This document shows, piece by piece, positions 1 through 8,287 of a DNA stretch of 64,000 nucleotides. Under the pieces are notes generated by a model. The model was not told where the DNA came from. It saw nothing but the letters and a program-made list of their open reading frames with translations, and did not search any database. The DNA is taken from contig JASJDC010000010.1 of assembly GCA_030065235.1 (NCBI GenBank), positions 80,313-144,312 on the forward strand, written 5' to 3'. A program made the translations under genes and the position numbers. Numbering within the stretch: the first letter of the stretch is position 1; the number at the start of each line of letters is the position of its first letter. This DNA is from Alphaproteobacteria bacterium. Lineage in GTDB: Bacteria > Pseudomonadota > Alphaproteobacteria > UBA8366 > Aestuariispiraceae.

Positions 1-104
1 CAAGGTCGGCCCCATTTCCAGCAGCAGAATTTCAAGACCCCTCACAGCGCGCGTCGCGCCCGACAGGATCGGCCGGCCGGGGCAAAACCGATAGGAACAG
101 TCTC
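1..104. other. upstream region of asd, no gene recognised
   Basis: No convincing reading frame is seen on either strand. The last bases before position 105 contain a weak AGGA ribosome-binding site for asd. The stretch may hold the asd promoter or the end of a gene outside the window. Confidence 0.4.
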
Positions 105-1139
105 ATGGGTTACACAGTCGCCGTCGTCGGCGCGTCCGGCAATGTCGGCCGCGAAATGCTCACCACCTTATCCGAACGGCGGTTTCCGGTCTCCAAGCTG
201 CACGCTTTGGCTTCATCGCGCAGCGTCGGCCGTACGGTCTCCTACGGCGAGGAAGAGACGATCGATTGCGAAAATCTGAGCGGCTTCGACTTCTCCGGCG
301 TCGATATCGTGCTCTCCTCGGCGGGCGGCAAGATTTCGGCCGAATTCGCGCCCAAGGCGGCGGCGGCGGGCGCAGTGGTGATCGACAACACCTCGCATTT
401 CCGCATGGACCCGGATGTGCCGCTCGTGGTGCCGGAGGTGAATCCCGACGCGCTGCAAGGGTTCCGCAAGAAGAACATCATCGCCAACCCGAACTGCTCG
501 ACGATCCAGATGGTCGCGGCGCTGAAGCCGCTGCACGACGCTTTCGAGATCGAGCGGGTCGTGGTCTCGACTTATCAGTCGACGTCCGGGGCCGGACGGG
601 CCGGCATGGACGAGCTGTTCAATCAGACGCGCGCCGTCTATGTGAACGATCCGGTCAAGGCGGAGAATTTCACCAAGCAGATCGCCTTCAACGTCATCCC
701 GCATATTGACGTCTTCATGGATGACGGCTCGACCAAGGAAGAGTGGAAGATGGTCGTCGAGACCAAGAAAATCCTCGATCCGGCGATCAAAGTCTCGGCG
801 ACCTGCGTTCGCGTGCCGGTTTTCATCGGCCATGCGGAATCGGTTAACATCCAGACCAGGAAGCCGATCGATACGGACAGCGCGCGCGCCGTCCTGCGCG
901 AAGCCGAAGGCGTGTCGGTCGTCGATCATCGCGCCGACGAAGGCTATGTCACCCCGGCCGAATGCGCCGGCGAAGACGGCGTCTTCGTCAGCCGGATCCG
1001 CGATGATATCAGCGTTGAAAACGGCCTGAACATGTGGGTCGTCTCTGACAATCTGCGCAAAGGTGCGGCGCTGAATTCGGTGCAGATCGCCGAGGCCTTG
1101 ATCGCACACGGGCACCTGACCGAGAGCAAGGCCGCCTAA
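105..1139 (+). CDS. asd: aspartate-semialdehyde dehydrogenase
   Basis: This enzyme reduces aspartyl phosphate to aspartate semialdehyde with NADPH, the branch step to lysine/diaminopimelate, threonine and methionine in the cytoplasm. At 344 residues it has the usual family length. Visible motifs are the N-terminal nucleotide-binding GASGNVG (residues 9-15), the catalytic cysteine in NPNCST (Cys131), the SGAGRAG loop (161-167) and the substrate/catalytic RVPV...GHAE segment with Arg236 and His243. A weak AGGA precedes the ATG. The gene stands alone and is followed by an intrinsic-terminator-like hairpin. The family assignment is secure. Confidence 0.97.
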   Translation: MGYTVAVVGASGNVGREMLTTLSERRFPVSKLHALASSRSVGRTVSYGEEETIDCENLSGFDFSGVDIVLSSAGGKISAEFAPKAAAAGAVVIDNTSHFRMDPDVPLVVPEVNPDALQGFRKKNIIANPNCSTIQMVAALKPLHDAFEIERVVVSTYQSTSGAGRAGMDELFNQTRAVYVNDPVKAENFTKQIAFNVIPHIDVFMDDGSTKEEWKMVVETKKILDPAIKVSATCVRVPVFIGHAESVNIQTRKPIDTDSARAVLREAEGVSVVDHRADEGYVTPAECAGEDGVFVSRIRDDISVENGLNMWVVSDNLRKGAALNSVQIAEALIAHGHLTESKAA

Positions 1140-1171
1140 CGGCCGGGACCGAACGAATTGACGCCTTCAAT

Positions 1172-1210
1172 AGGCCGGCGCGGAAGCCGTTTCCGAGCCG
1201 GCCTTTGCTT
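1172..1210 (+). terminator. terminator-like hairpin after asd
   Basis: An 8-bp perfect inverted repeat, AGGCCGGC (1172-1179) and GCCGGCCT (1197-1204), has a 17-base loop and is followed by TTGCTT. It lies 30 bases after the asd stop and fits a rho-independent terminator with a poor T-tract. Confidence 0.6.
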
Positions 1211-1273
1211 CTGGGCCGCCGCTTAGAATCATTCCAAGTGGACGTGATTTAGGGCTGCGGCTAGAGTTCGCTC

Positions 1274-3538
1274 ATGAGTCGAAAAGACACGGGCGCGCCG
1301 GAAGACGGCCAGGACGCAGAGCCGCGTCCGACGCCAGCCGATCCGGAACCGATCGGGCCCGGTGTCGATCTGGAGTCATATCTGCGTACCGCGCCGACCT
1401 TGGACCGCGTCCTCACGGACCCGGAAGGCGCGCCGCTCCCGGAAAATAATGTGCTCGACCCGGGGGCCGGCCCGACGGACGCCGACGCCGACGGACCGAT
1501 CGGCCTGTCGGCGGATGATGTGGCCGCCTTACTCTATGACGATCTCGATGGCGGCCTCGACGGAGTTCTGAGCAGCGGCTCCGCCCCCAATTTAGGCCCC
1601 GACTCAGGCTCGAACTCTGGCTCCGTCTCTGACCCCGACCCGGCCCCCGACCCGGCCCCCGATCCGGCCATGGACGCCATGGCCGACGAAGCCTTTCGGG
1701 CGGCGATGCGGGAAGGCGAGTCGATCCAATCCGTTCTCGCCGAGACCGCCAGTCCCGACCCGCTTGGCGCGCATCAAGGGGACGCGTCCGAAATTGAGGT
1801 CGCGCTGGGCCCAGACGACGAAGATGAACGCTTGCTCGAAGAAATCCTGGCGAGCGTTCAGGACAACGCGATGGAAGAGGCGCTCGACCTTGGCGATCCA
1901 CTGCCCGATCTGTCGGCGCAAACCGAATCCGATTCCGATGCGGCCTTCGCGCCGCCGGCGGAGGCTGCGCTTGATGACGGCGCCCTAGACCAAGGATCAG
2001 ACCGACAGGACGGCGAAAGCCGCGACGAACCGGATCGCCACCAAGAGCCGACGCCGGCCTCGCCGCAGCCAACCTTAAAAGCGCGCCGTCGTCATACCGC
2101 CAGACGCCCGATCCGCATCGTCAAGCGGCCTGTGGTGAAGGTCGCGCCTGCGGGCCGCCGCACCGTCGCGCCGACGGCCGACGCCGAAACTCATCTGCAG
2201 GAGGCCGTGCGCCAGCGCCGGAGCGGCGACGTCGACTCGGCGATCCGGAACTATCAGCATGTCGTGCGGCTGGCCCCGGAGCGCGGCGAGGCCTGGGCCG
2301 GTCTGGGCGTGCTGTTGCAGCAGACCGGAAAGCCCGACCCGGCCATCGTCTGCCTGCGCCGCGCCATCGGTTTGAGCCCGGGGAACGGGGGCCATTGGTC
2401 AGATCTGGGAAACGCCCTGCGCGCCGCCAATCGTTTGGAGGAAGCCCACCGCGCCCAAGACCGCGCCTTGTCGCTGGCCCCCGGCGATGTCGATATCCAC
2501 CATGATGCAGGTCTGGTCGCGCGGGACCTCGGGGATCTCGATGCGGCGTTGCACGCTTTTCGCCGCGCCGAACTGCTCGGTTGCCACGATCCGGCGCTGG
2601 CATGGGACATCGCCTTGGCGCGGTTGCTCGACGGTCAGCTACAGGCCGGATTCGAGGCATTTGAGGCGCGTTGGTCGTTGCCAGGGAATCCGCAGCGCCA
2701 CACCGGCCTGCCGCGTTGGAACGGCGAGGACCTAACCGGCAAGTTTCTGCTGTTGCACGCCGAACACGATCTCGGCGACACGCTGCTATTCAGCCGCTAT
2801 GCGCTTCAGCTTCGCGCCCGCGGCGCCCGCGTGCTGTTCGAAGTGCAACCGTCTTTACGCCGGCTGTTCGAAGAAAGCGAAACCTTCGAGGATATCGACA
2901 TTGTCGAACGCCAAGACGGGGCGCCAAGCCCTAAGGTCGATTTTCAACTACCCCTGTTGAGCGCGCCGGCGCATTTCGATCTGGGCGCCGGCGAGGCGGA
3001 GAGCCTTTCCCCGGCGACGCCCTATCTTGAACCGCCCGTCGGCGGCCCGCGCTTGGCGGTTCGGCGGGACCAGCAGTCTCTGCGCGTCGGCCTCGCATGG
3101 TCGGGCGACCGCAGCCATCCGCGCAACCGGAACCGGTCCACCGGTTTGGATTCTTTCACCCCGCTTCTCGACACGCCCGGCGCGCGCTTCTTCGGGATTC
3201 AGGTCGGTCCGGGAAGTTCTCAAATCCACACTCTGGGATTGGAGGCGCTAATCGAGGATTTGTCGCCGTCGATCGCGGACTTCGCCGACGCCGCAGTGCT
3301 GCTGCGGGATATCGACTTGCTGATTGCTGTTGATAGCCCAATCGCGCATTTGGCCGGCGCCATGAACAAGGAGGTCTGGACTGCGATCCCATTCTCCCCG
3401 GATTGGCGCTGGCGATTGCGGCGCAAGGACAGTCCCTGGTATCCGAGCATGACGCTGTTTCGTCAGACCAGCCCCGGCGACTGGGACGATGTTTTCGCTC
3501 GTCTGCGCGGCGCCCTTGTGCGCCGGATCGGGACCTGA
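1274..3538 (+). CDS. TPR protein with glycosyltransferase-9-like C-terminal domain
   Basis: This 754-residue protein has three parts. Residues 1-270 are acidic and low-complexity, rich in D, P and A, with a short DPAPDPAP tandem run near residue 120. Residues about 300-450 carry TPR repeats (for example GEAWAGLGVLLQQTGKPDPA). The C-terminal 300 residues look like the nucleotide-sugar-binding half of ADP-heptose/GT9-type transferases, with GLAWSGDRSHPRN and DLLIAVDSPIAHLAGAM. Such TPR-GT9-like proteins are common in alphaproteobacteria, but few have known substrates. No signal peptide is seen. The donor and acceptor are unknown, so glycosyltransferase activity is an inference. Confidence 0.75.
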   Translation: MSRKDTGAPEDGQDAEPRPTPADPEPIGPGVDLESYLRTAPTLDRVLTDPEGAPLPENNVLDPGAGPTDADADGPIGLSADDVAALLYDDLDGGLDGVLSSGSAPNLGPDSGSNSGSVSDPDPAPDPAPDPAMDAMADEAFRAAMREGESIQSVLAETASPDPLGAHQGDASEIEVALGPDDEDERLLEEILASVQDNAMEEALDLGDPLPDLSAQTESDSDAAFAPPAEAALDDGALDQGSDRQDGESRDEPDRHQEPTPASPQPTLKARRRHTARRPIRIVKRPVVKVAPAGRRTVAPTADAETHLQEAVRQRRSGDVDSAIRNYQHVVRLAPERGEAWAGLGVLLQQTGKPDPAIVCLRRAIGLSPGNGGHWSDLGNALRAANRLEEAHRAQDRALSLAPGDVDIHHDAGLVARDLGDLDAALHAFRRAELLGCHDPALAWDIALARLLDGQLQAGFEAFEARWSLPGNPQRHTGLPRWNGEDLTGKFLLLHAEHDLGDTLLFSRYALQLRARGARVLFEVQPSLRRLFEESETFEDIDIVERQDGAPSPKVDFQLPLLSAPAHFDLGAGEAESLSPATPYLEPPVGGPRLAVRRDQQSLRVGLAWSGDRSHPRNRNRSTGLDSFTPLLDTPGARFFGIQVGPGSSQIHTLGLEALIEDLSPSIADFADAAVLLRDIDLLIAVDSPIAHLAGAMNKEVWTAIPFSPDWRWRLRRKDSPWYPSMTLFRQTSPGDWDDVFARLRGALVRRIGT

Positions 3539-3545
3539 TCCCACC

Positions 3546-4433
3546 CTATCCTGCGCTGTCGAGACGCCGCGCCCGCTCTGTGACAGAGGGAGAGACGACG
3601 GCGTCCTGGCTTTCGATCAAGGCCAGTTCACGGCCGCCCCGGCGCTGGGTTTCGGCCAGCAAGGCGTGAACCGAGGCCAGGGTCGCTTCGAGCGCCTGCG
3701 CCGTGCTGGGCGCCGTCGCATGATGGGCCAGAAACAGGGCGGCGGTGGCGTCGCCGGCGCCGTTCGGCGCGATCTCAAAACTCAGGCGCGGCGTCGTCGC
3801 CAGCCAGCAGCCGTCCCGCGTCACCGCCGCCATGCCGATCCGAGCAGGCGCGTGGGAATCGTCGGCGTCCTCTTCGACGCTGGTGATCAGAACCGTCTTC
3901 GGCCCTTGCAGCAGAAGGCCTTGCGCGGCCCGAACCAACGCGTCCTGATCGCCAATCAAGTCGCCTGGTTCGGCCCCGGCGAGCACCGCCAGTTCGAACG
4001 GGTTCGGGGTCAGGATATCGGACAGGGGCAGCGCTTCGTCAGCCATGAATTCCGGTACGCCCGGTTTCACATAAAAGCCGCGCCCAGCGTCTCCCATGAC
4101 CGGATCGCAGCAATAGACCGCCTTCGGATTGGCGCGTTTGACGCGGCGCACGGTCTCGGCGATCACGGCGCCGAGTTCGGCTGAACCGACATAGCCGGTC
4201 AGCACCGCGTCGCAATCCGCCAAAGCCCCGCGCGCGTCCAGCCCGTCGATCAGGTCCGAGACTTCCGCCGCCGACGCCGCCGTGCCGGTCCAATCCGGAT
4301 AGCCTGTATGGTTCGAGAAATGAACCGTATGCACCGGCCAGACCTCGCAATTCAGGCGCTGCAGCAGAAACACCGCAACGGAATTGCCGACATGGCCGAA
4401 CGAGACATGCGATTGGATGGACAGAACATTCAT
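3546..4433 (-). CDS. pdxY: pyridoxal kinase
   Basis: This protein phosphorylates pyridoxal, and probably related vitamers, with ATP in the PLP salvage pathway. Its 295 residues match the PdxY/PdxK ribokinase-like family. Visible motifs are the N-terminal SIQSHVSFGHVGN typical of PdxY, CDPVMGD (109-115) and the anion-hole/catalytic NGAGD with Asp228. It converges on the preceding TPR gene with a 7-base gap and is divergent from the CoA-ester lyase gene, so a bidirectional promoter may lie in 4434-4564. The assignment to pyridoxal kinase is strong; PdxY versus PdxK rests on the N-terminal motif. Confidence 0.92.
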   Translation of the reverse strand: MNVLSIQSHVSFGHVGNSVAVFLLQRLNCEVWPVHTVHFSNHTGYPDWTGTAASAAEVSDLIDGLDARGALADCDAVLTGYVGSAELGAVIAETVRRVKRANPKAVYCCDPVMGDAGRGFYVKPGVPEFMADEALPLSDILTPNPFELAVLAGAEPGDLIGDQDALVRAAQGLLLQGPKTVLITSVEEDADDSHAPARIGMAAVTRDGCWLATTPRLSFEIAPNGAGDATAALFLAHHATAPSTAQALEATLASVHALLAETQRRGGRELALIESQDAVVSPSVTERARRLDSAG

Positions 4434-4564
4434 GCTTCCGCCCTAGCGCATCGCGACGGACCCGGACAAGCGGTATCGTCGAAAGACAGCCGACCCGATC
4501 GCGCTTGAGGCCGGGCTCCCTTGCTTGCTAAACCGGCCGGACCGCTCGTCAAAGGACAGACGCC

Positions 4565-5446
4565 ATGCCCATCTCGTTCCGACCGCGCCGCTCGGCCTTG
4601 TATATTCCCGGCGCCAATACACGCGCACTGGCGAAGGGGCGGACCTTGCCGGCGGATATGCTGATCCTCGATCTGGAAGACGCCGTGGCGCCAGAGGCCA
4701 AGGAGACGGCGCGCGCCGCTCTCCGCGACGTCCTGGCCGAGGGCGGCTATGGCGGTCGGGAGATCCTGATCCGGATCAACGGATTGGAGACAGAATGGGG
4801 CGCCGCCGATCTGACGGCGATGGCGGACGCCGGCGCCGATGCGATCTTACTGCCGAAAGTCGAAAGCGCTGAGACCGTACGCGCGGCCGAGGCGGCGCTG
4901 GATGCGGCGGGCGCGCCGGCCGGTCTGGCGCTTTGGTGCATGATCGAGACGCCGCTGGGGGTCTTGCGAGTGCAGGGGATCGCCGCCGCCGCACCGCGCC
5001 TGGCGGGTCTGGTGATGGGGACGTCCGATCTGGCCAAGGATCTGAATTGCCGCCACACGCCCGACCGCGCGCCGCTTCTGACCAGCCTGTCGCTGGCCCT
5101 TCTGGCGGCGCGGGCGCATGGTTTGGCGATCCTGGACGGGGTGCATCTCGATCTGGCCGACGATACGGGGTTCGAGGCGGCCTGCCGTCAAGGCCGCGCC
5201 TTGGGTTTTGACGGCAAGACGCTGATCCATCCCAAGACGATTGCGGCGGCCAACGCCGCCTTTGGGCCAAGCGACGCCGACCTGGAGACGGCGCGCCGAA
5301 CCGTCGCCGCCTACGAGCAGGCCGCCGCCCAAGGCCAGGGCGTGGCCCTTCTCGACGGCAAACTGGTGGAAGCGCTGCATGCGGAAGAGGCCCGCCGTCT
5401 GCTCGATCTCGCCGCGATGATTGCGGCGTTGGAGCGGCCCGAATGA
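4565..5446 (+). CDS. HpcH/HpaI-type CoA-ester lyase or malyl-CoA thioesterase
   Basis: This 293-residue protein belongs to the CitE/malyl-CoA lyase TIM-barrel family. The evidence is LDLEDAV (36-41 onward), the substrate arginine in RING (70-73), LPKVES (96-101), the metal-binding Glu in MIETP (Glu128) and GTSDLAKDL with Asp155. Such enzymes cleave or hydrolyse malyl-CoA, beta-methylmalyl-CoA or citramalyl-CoA. The neighbour at 5711 is a mesaconyl-CoA hydratase, so a role in the ethylmalonyl-CoA pathway, as beta-methylmalyl-CoA lyase or (3S)-malyl-CoA thioesterase, is the best inference. The exact reaction cannot be read from sequence. A second paralogue lies at 24479. Confidence 0.85.
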   Translation: MPISFRPRRSALYIPGANTRALAKGRTLPADMLILDLEDAVAPEAKETARAALRDVLAEGGYGGREILIRINGLETEWGAADLTAMADAGADAILLPKVESAETVRAAEAALDAAGAPAGLALWCMIETPLGVLRVQGIAAAAPRLAGLVMGTSDLAKDLNCRHTPDRAPLLTSLSLALLAARAHGLAILDGVHLDLADDTGFEAACRQGRALGFDGKTLIHPKTIAAANAAFGPSDADLETARRTVAAYEQAAAQGQGVALLDGKLVEALHAEEARRLLDLAAMIAALERPE

Positions 5447-5453
5447 CCCGGCG

Positions 5454-5684
5454 CTAGGCGTCGGTCCCGCGGTCGCCGCGCTGAGCCGAACCCGCGCCGC
5501 AGCAGCCGCAACCGGCGGGCGCGCAGCCAAAACGCCGCGGCGCCAGCCAGATCGCGGCGATCAGCAGGCCCGCGATAGTGAGTGTCACAAAAGCGCCCAT
5601 ATGATGGAGAATAAGAGCGGCGCGGCGAACCGCCTTGATATGGCGCAATGCTGTGGGCGGCGGCGTATCGTGACCTATGCTCAC
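5454..5684 (-). CDS. possible small cysteine-rich membrane protein
   Basis: A minus-strand frame in the gap between two plus-strand genes encodes about 76 residues from a GTG at 5684, or 47 from an internal ATG. It has one hydrophobic segment (GAFVTLTIAGLLIAAIWLA) followed by a cysteine-rich tail, CAPAGCGCC. The hydrophobic segment and Cys cluster argue for a real gene, but no good ribosome-binding site is seen at either start and no family is recognised. No function can be given. Confidence 0.35.
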   Translation of the reverse strand: MSIGHDTPPPTALRHIKAVRRAALILHHMGAFVTLTIAGLLIAAIWLAPRRFGCAPAGCGCCGAGSAQRGDRGTDA

Positions 5685-5710
5685 TAGGGAGACGAACAGG
5701 GAGGCGAACC

Positions 5711-6799
5711 ATGACCCAAAAGGGCGCAAAACCGGCGAACAAAGCGCAGGACCAGACGGCCACAGCGACGGGGAAGACCGACGCCGGGCGGTTCTTCGAG
5801 GATTTCACCTTGGGCGAAGTGATCGAGCATGGCGTGCCCCGGACCCTGACTGAGGGCCAGGCGGCGCTTTATCAGGCGCTGACCGGCTCGCGCTTTGCGC
5901 TCAACGCCTCACACCCGTTCGCCCGGCTGGCCGGATACGATCACAGCCCGCTGGATGACATCTTGGTCTTCAACCTGGTGTTCGGGCAAAGCGTGCCGGA
6001 CATCTCGCTCAACGCTGTCGCCAATCTCGGCTATGCGGAATGCGACTTCCTGCGCCAGGTGATGGTCGGCGAGACGATCAGCGCGCGCTCGGACGTGATC
6101 GGCCTAAAGGAGAATTCCGACGGCGAGACCGGCGTGGTCTATGTCCGGACCACCGGCATGGATCATCGCGGCGTCGATATCCTGACCTATGTGCGCTGGG
6201 TGATGATCCCGAAGCGCGACCCGAAGAGTCCGGCGCCGGAAACGGTGATCCCCGAACTGGCCGACAGGGTGGAGCGGCTGACTATCCCGCGGCACCGGAT
6301 CAACCGGCTGTGGGATCCGGTGAAGGCCGGCGCGCCTTACTTCTGGGAGGATTACGAAACGGGCGAGAAAATCGACCATCGCGACGGCGTCACCATCGAG
6401 GACGCCGAGCATATGATGGCGACGCGCCTCTACAACAATAAGGCGCGGGTGCATTTCGACGCGACGCTGGCGGCACACAGCCGGTTCGGCAAACGCGTCG
6501 TCTATGGCGGCCATATCATCAGCCTGGCACGCGCGCTCAGCTTCAATGGGCTCGGTTCGGCCTGCATCGTCTCGGCGATCCATGGCGGCAGCCACACCGC
6601 CCCCGCTTTCGCCGGCGACACGATCTACGCCTGGACCGAAGTGCTGGAGACCCAAGCGATCGAGAACCGCCGCGATATCGGCGCCCTCCGCCTGCTGACC
6701 CGCGCTGTCAAGAACCGCCCCGCCGCCGACTTCCCCGCCCAAGGCCCGGACGTGGTGCTGGAGTTGGACTATACGGCCCTCTTGCCGAAGCGGCGGTGA
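5711..6799 (+). CDS. mch: mesaconyl-CoA (beta-methylmalyl-CoA) hydratase, double hot-dog MaoC type
   Basis: This 362-residue MaoC-family protein hydrates mesaconyl-CoA to beta-methylmalyl-CoA, or the reverse, in the ethylmalonyl-CoA pathway of acetyl-CoA assimilation. The N-terminal GRFFEDFTLGEVIEHGVPRT, the SRFALN segment and PDISLNAVANLGYAE closely match characterised alphaproteobacterial hydratases as remembered. A second hot-dog unit follows from about residue 200 (YFWEDYETGEKIDH). The ATG at 5711 is preferred to an upstream in-frame ATG at 5648 because the extra 21 residues have no family counterpart. Adjacency to a malyl-CoA-lyase-type gene supports the role; both may be cotranscribed despite the 264-base gap. 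Confidence 0.88.
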   Translation: MTQKGAKPANKAQDQTATATGKTDAGRFFEDFTLGEVIEHGVPRTLTEGQAALYQALTGSRFALNASHPFARLAGYDHSPLDDILVFNLVFGQSVPDISLNAVANLGYAECDFLRQVMVGETISARSDVIGLKENSDGETGVVYVRTTGMDHRGVDILTYVRWVMIPKRDPKSPAPETVIPELADRVERLTIPRHRINRLWDPVKAGAPYFWEDYETGEKIDHRDGVTIEDAEHMMATRLYNNKARVHFDATLAAHSRFGKRVVYGGHIISLARALSFNGLGSACIVSAIHGGSHTAPAFAGDTIYAWTEVLETQAIENRRDIGALRLLTRAVKNRPAADFPAQGPDVVLELDYTALLPKRR

Positions 6800-6885
6800 G
6801 GGGTGGCGGAGGCGTCTTCGCGAGTTGTCCAACAAGCTGCGGATAAGGCTTAGACTGGGTTGGGCATGGTCACCATGGCTATTGA

Positions 6886-7005
6886 GCTAGAGCGCGCTTT
6901 AAGCCAAATACTCGCGATGAGCCGTTCGACAAACCTATCTCTATTGAGGCCGGCGCAGCGGCCCCGTCGCACGATGATGTTCTTCGACCCCCTGAAAGCC
7001 TTGAA
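6886..7005 (+). other. open, coding-like extension upstream of the sugar isomerase
   Basis: The isomerase frame stays open back to a TGA at 6883-6885 and reads as plausible protein (KPNTRDEPFDKPISIEAG...), but contains no ATG, GTG or TTG start. A good ATG (MVTMAIELERAL) lies in another frame at about 6870. A frame change near 6893-6900 would join the two into a longer N-terminus. This may be a sequencing indel, a real frameshift or chance. Confidence 0.3.
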
Positions 7006-7626
7006 ATGCTCCAGCAACCGACAAGCCACAAGATCGATCCCGACACGGGCCGGATGGAAAACGCGACCGGCGCCTATCGGAAACGCATCGCCGATCTGAG
7101 CGGCGTCTATCTCGACGAAGCGGCCTTTCTGGATGAGGCCGGGAAGGATCCCGACCGCGTGGTCTACACCGTCTTCGAGACCCGGCCGGAACAGGAGCGC
7201 GGCGATCTGATTTTCGGAACGACCCATATGGCGCCGGGACGCATCGGCGATGAGTATTTTCTGACCCGCGGGCATATCCACGCGACCGCCAACCGGCCTG
7301 AAGCCTATACCGGTCTCAGAGGCGCGGGCCTGATGCAAATGGAGTCGCCCGACGGAGAGACCGTCGTCCTGGACGTCAAACCCGGGGTTCTGGTCTATGT
7401 CCCGCCCTATTGGCTGCACCGTTCGATCAATATCGGGTCCGAGCCGCTGGTGATGAGCTTCTGCTACCCAAGCGATTCGGGACAGGATTACGCCGTCATC
7501 GGACGCTCCGGCGGCATGGCGAAGCGGATTATCGCGCAAGGCGATGGATGGGAAGCCGTCGACAACCCTACCTACAGAAAACGCAATGCAGAAGAGGTTT
7601 CCAGAATCATGGAAACCAGCAATTAG
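7006..7626 (+). CDS. cupin-type glucose-6-phosphate isomerase family protein
   Basis: This 206-residue protein belongs to the archaeal-type cupin phosphoglucose isomerases, which interconvert glucose-6-P and fructose-6-P with a bound metal. The cupin metal ligands are visible as His90 and His92 in RGHIHATANRPE, Glu99, and His138 in YWLHRSIN. The length is slightly above the roughly 190 of the archaeal family. The start is uncertain: no strong ribosome-binding site precedes the ATG at 7006, and coding-like sequence continues upstream. It leads an operon with KDPG aldolase and two dehydrogenases, so it may isomerise a related sugar phosphate rather than glucose-6-P. Confidence 0.8.
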   Translation: MLQQPTSHKIDPDTGRMENATGAYRKRIADLSGVYLDEAAFLDEAGKDPDRVVYTVFETRPEQERGDLIFGTTHMAPGRIGDEYFLTRGHIHATANRPEAYTGLRGAGLMQMESPDGETVVLDVKPGVLVYVPPYWLHRSINIGSEPLVMSFCYPSDSGQDYAVIGRSGGMAKRIIAQGDGWEAVDNPTYRKRNAEEVSRIMETSN

Positions 7627-7639
7627 GCGGATAGGAAAA

Positions 7640-8287
7640 ATGACTATATTCGAAGAACTTGGAAAATTCGGCGTCGTTCCGGTGATCGCCATCGACGATG
7701 CCGACGACGCGCTGCCTTTGGCCGACGCTCTGATTTCCGGCGGCCTTCCGGTCGCAGAGATCACCTTCCGCACCGACGCCGCCCGCGACGCTATTCTGGC
7801 GATGACGACCCACCGCCCGGAGATGATCGTCGGCGCCGGCACGGTGATCACGCGCGATCAGGTCGACGCCTCGGTCGCGGCCAACGCGAAGTTTGCGCTG
7901 GCCCCGGGATTCGAGAAGGATATCGTCGACTATGCCGGGTCGCGCGGCCTTCCCTTCGCGCCGGGGATCATGACGCCCAGCGAGCTTCAGGCTGCGCTGA
8001 GTTCCGGATGCAAGATGGTGAAGTTCTTCCCCGCAATGCCGGCGGGCGGCCCCAGCATGCTCAAGAATATTGCGGCGCCCTTCGTCCATACCGGCGTCGG
8101 GTTCAACCCGACGGGCGGCGTCAAGCTCGACAATCTCGCCGATTGGTTCGCCGTCGAACAGGTCCGGGCCGTTGGCGGGACCTGGATCGCCACGCGCGAC
8201 GATATCGCTTCCGGCGCCTGGAGCGCGATCAGCGACAAAGCCGCCCAGGCCGTCGCCCGCGTCAAGGAAATCCGGAGCGGTGCATGA
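7640..8287 (+). CDS. eda: KDPG/KHG-type 2-keto-3-deoxy-phosphogluconate aldolase
   Basis: This 215-residue class I aldolase cleaves 2-keto-3-deoxy-6-phosphogluconate, or a close analogue, to pyruvate and an aldehyde phosphate. The catalytic Glu40 and phosphate-binding Arg44 (AEITFRT), GAGTV (65-69) and Schiff-base Lys128 (MVKFFPA) are present. The ATG at 7640 is preferred over an in-frame ATG at 7544 inside the isomerase gene because it has AGGAAAA just upstream and gives the normal length. The next gene starts on the ATGA overlap at 8284, so the genes are translationally coupled. Confidence 0.9.
   Translation: MTIFEELGKFGVVPVIAIDDADDALPLADALISGGLPVAEITFRTDAARDAILAMTTHRPEMIVGAGTVITRDQVDASVAANAKFALAPGFEKDIVDYAGSRGLPFAPGIMTPSELQAALSSGCKMVKFFPAMPAGGPSMLKNIAAPFVHTGVGFNPTGGVKLDNLADWFAVEQVRAVGGTWIATRDDIASGAWSAISDKAAQAVARVKEIRSGA

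Noticed and set aside
213..1115. 300-codon minus-strand frame inside asd
   Set aside because: It is the antisense shadow of a well-conserved gene in GC-rich DNA, with Arg/Asp/His-rich composition and no domain.
1413..2660. Long minus-strand frames across the TPR gene
   Set aside because: Arg/Pro-rich shadows of an acidic, GC-rich coding region; no ribosome-binding sites and no motifs.
3489..4184. 231-codon plus-strand frame opposite pdxY
   Set aside because: It lies opposite the pdxY catalytic motifs and has shadow composition.
6850..7851. 333-codon minus-strand frame over the isomerase and eda genes
   Set aside because: It is antisense to two conserved enzymes with intact catalytic residues; no protein family is visible in the minus-strand product.
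8008..8283. Upstream extension of the shikimate-dehydrogenase-like frame
   Set aside because: It overlaps eda in another frame; the ATGA overlap at 8284 gives the family-length protein.
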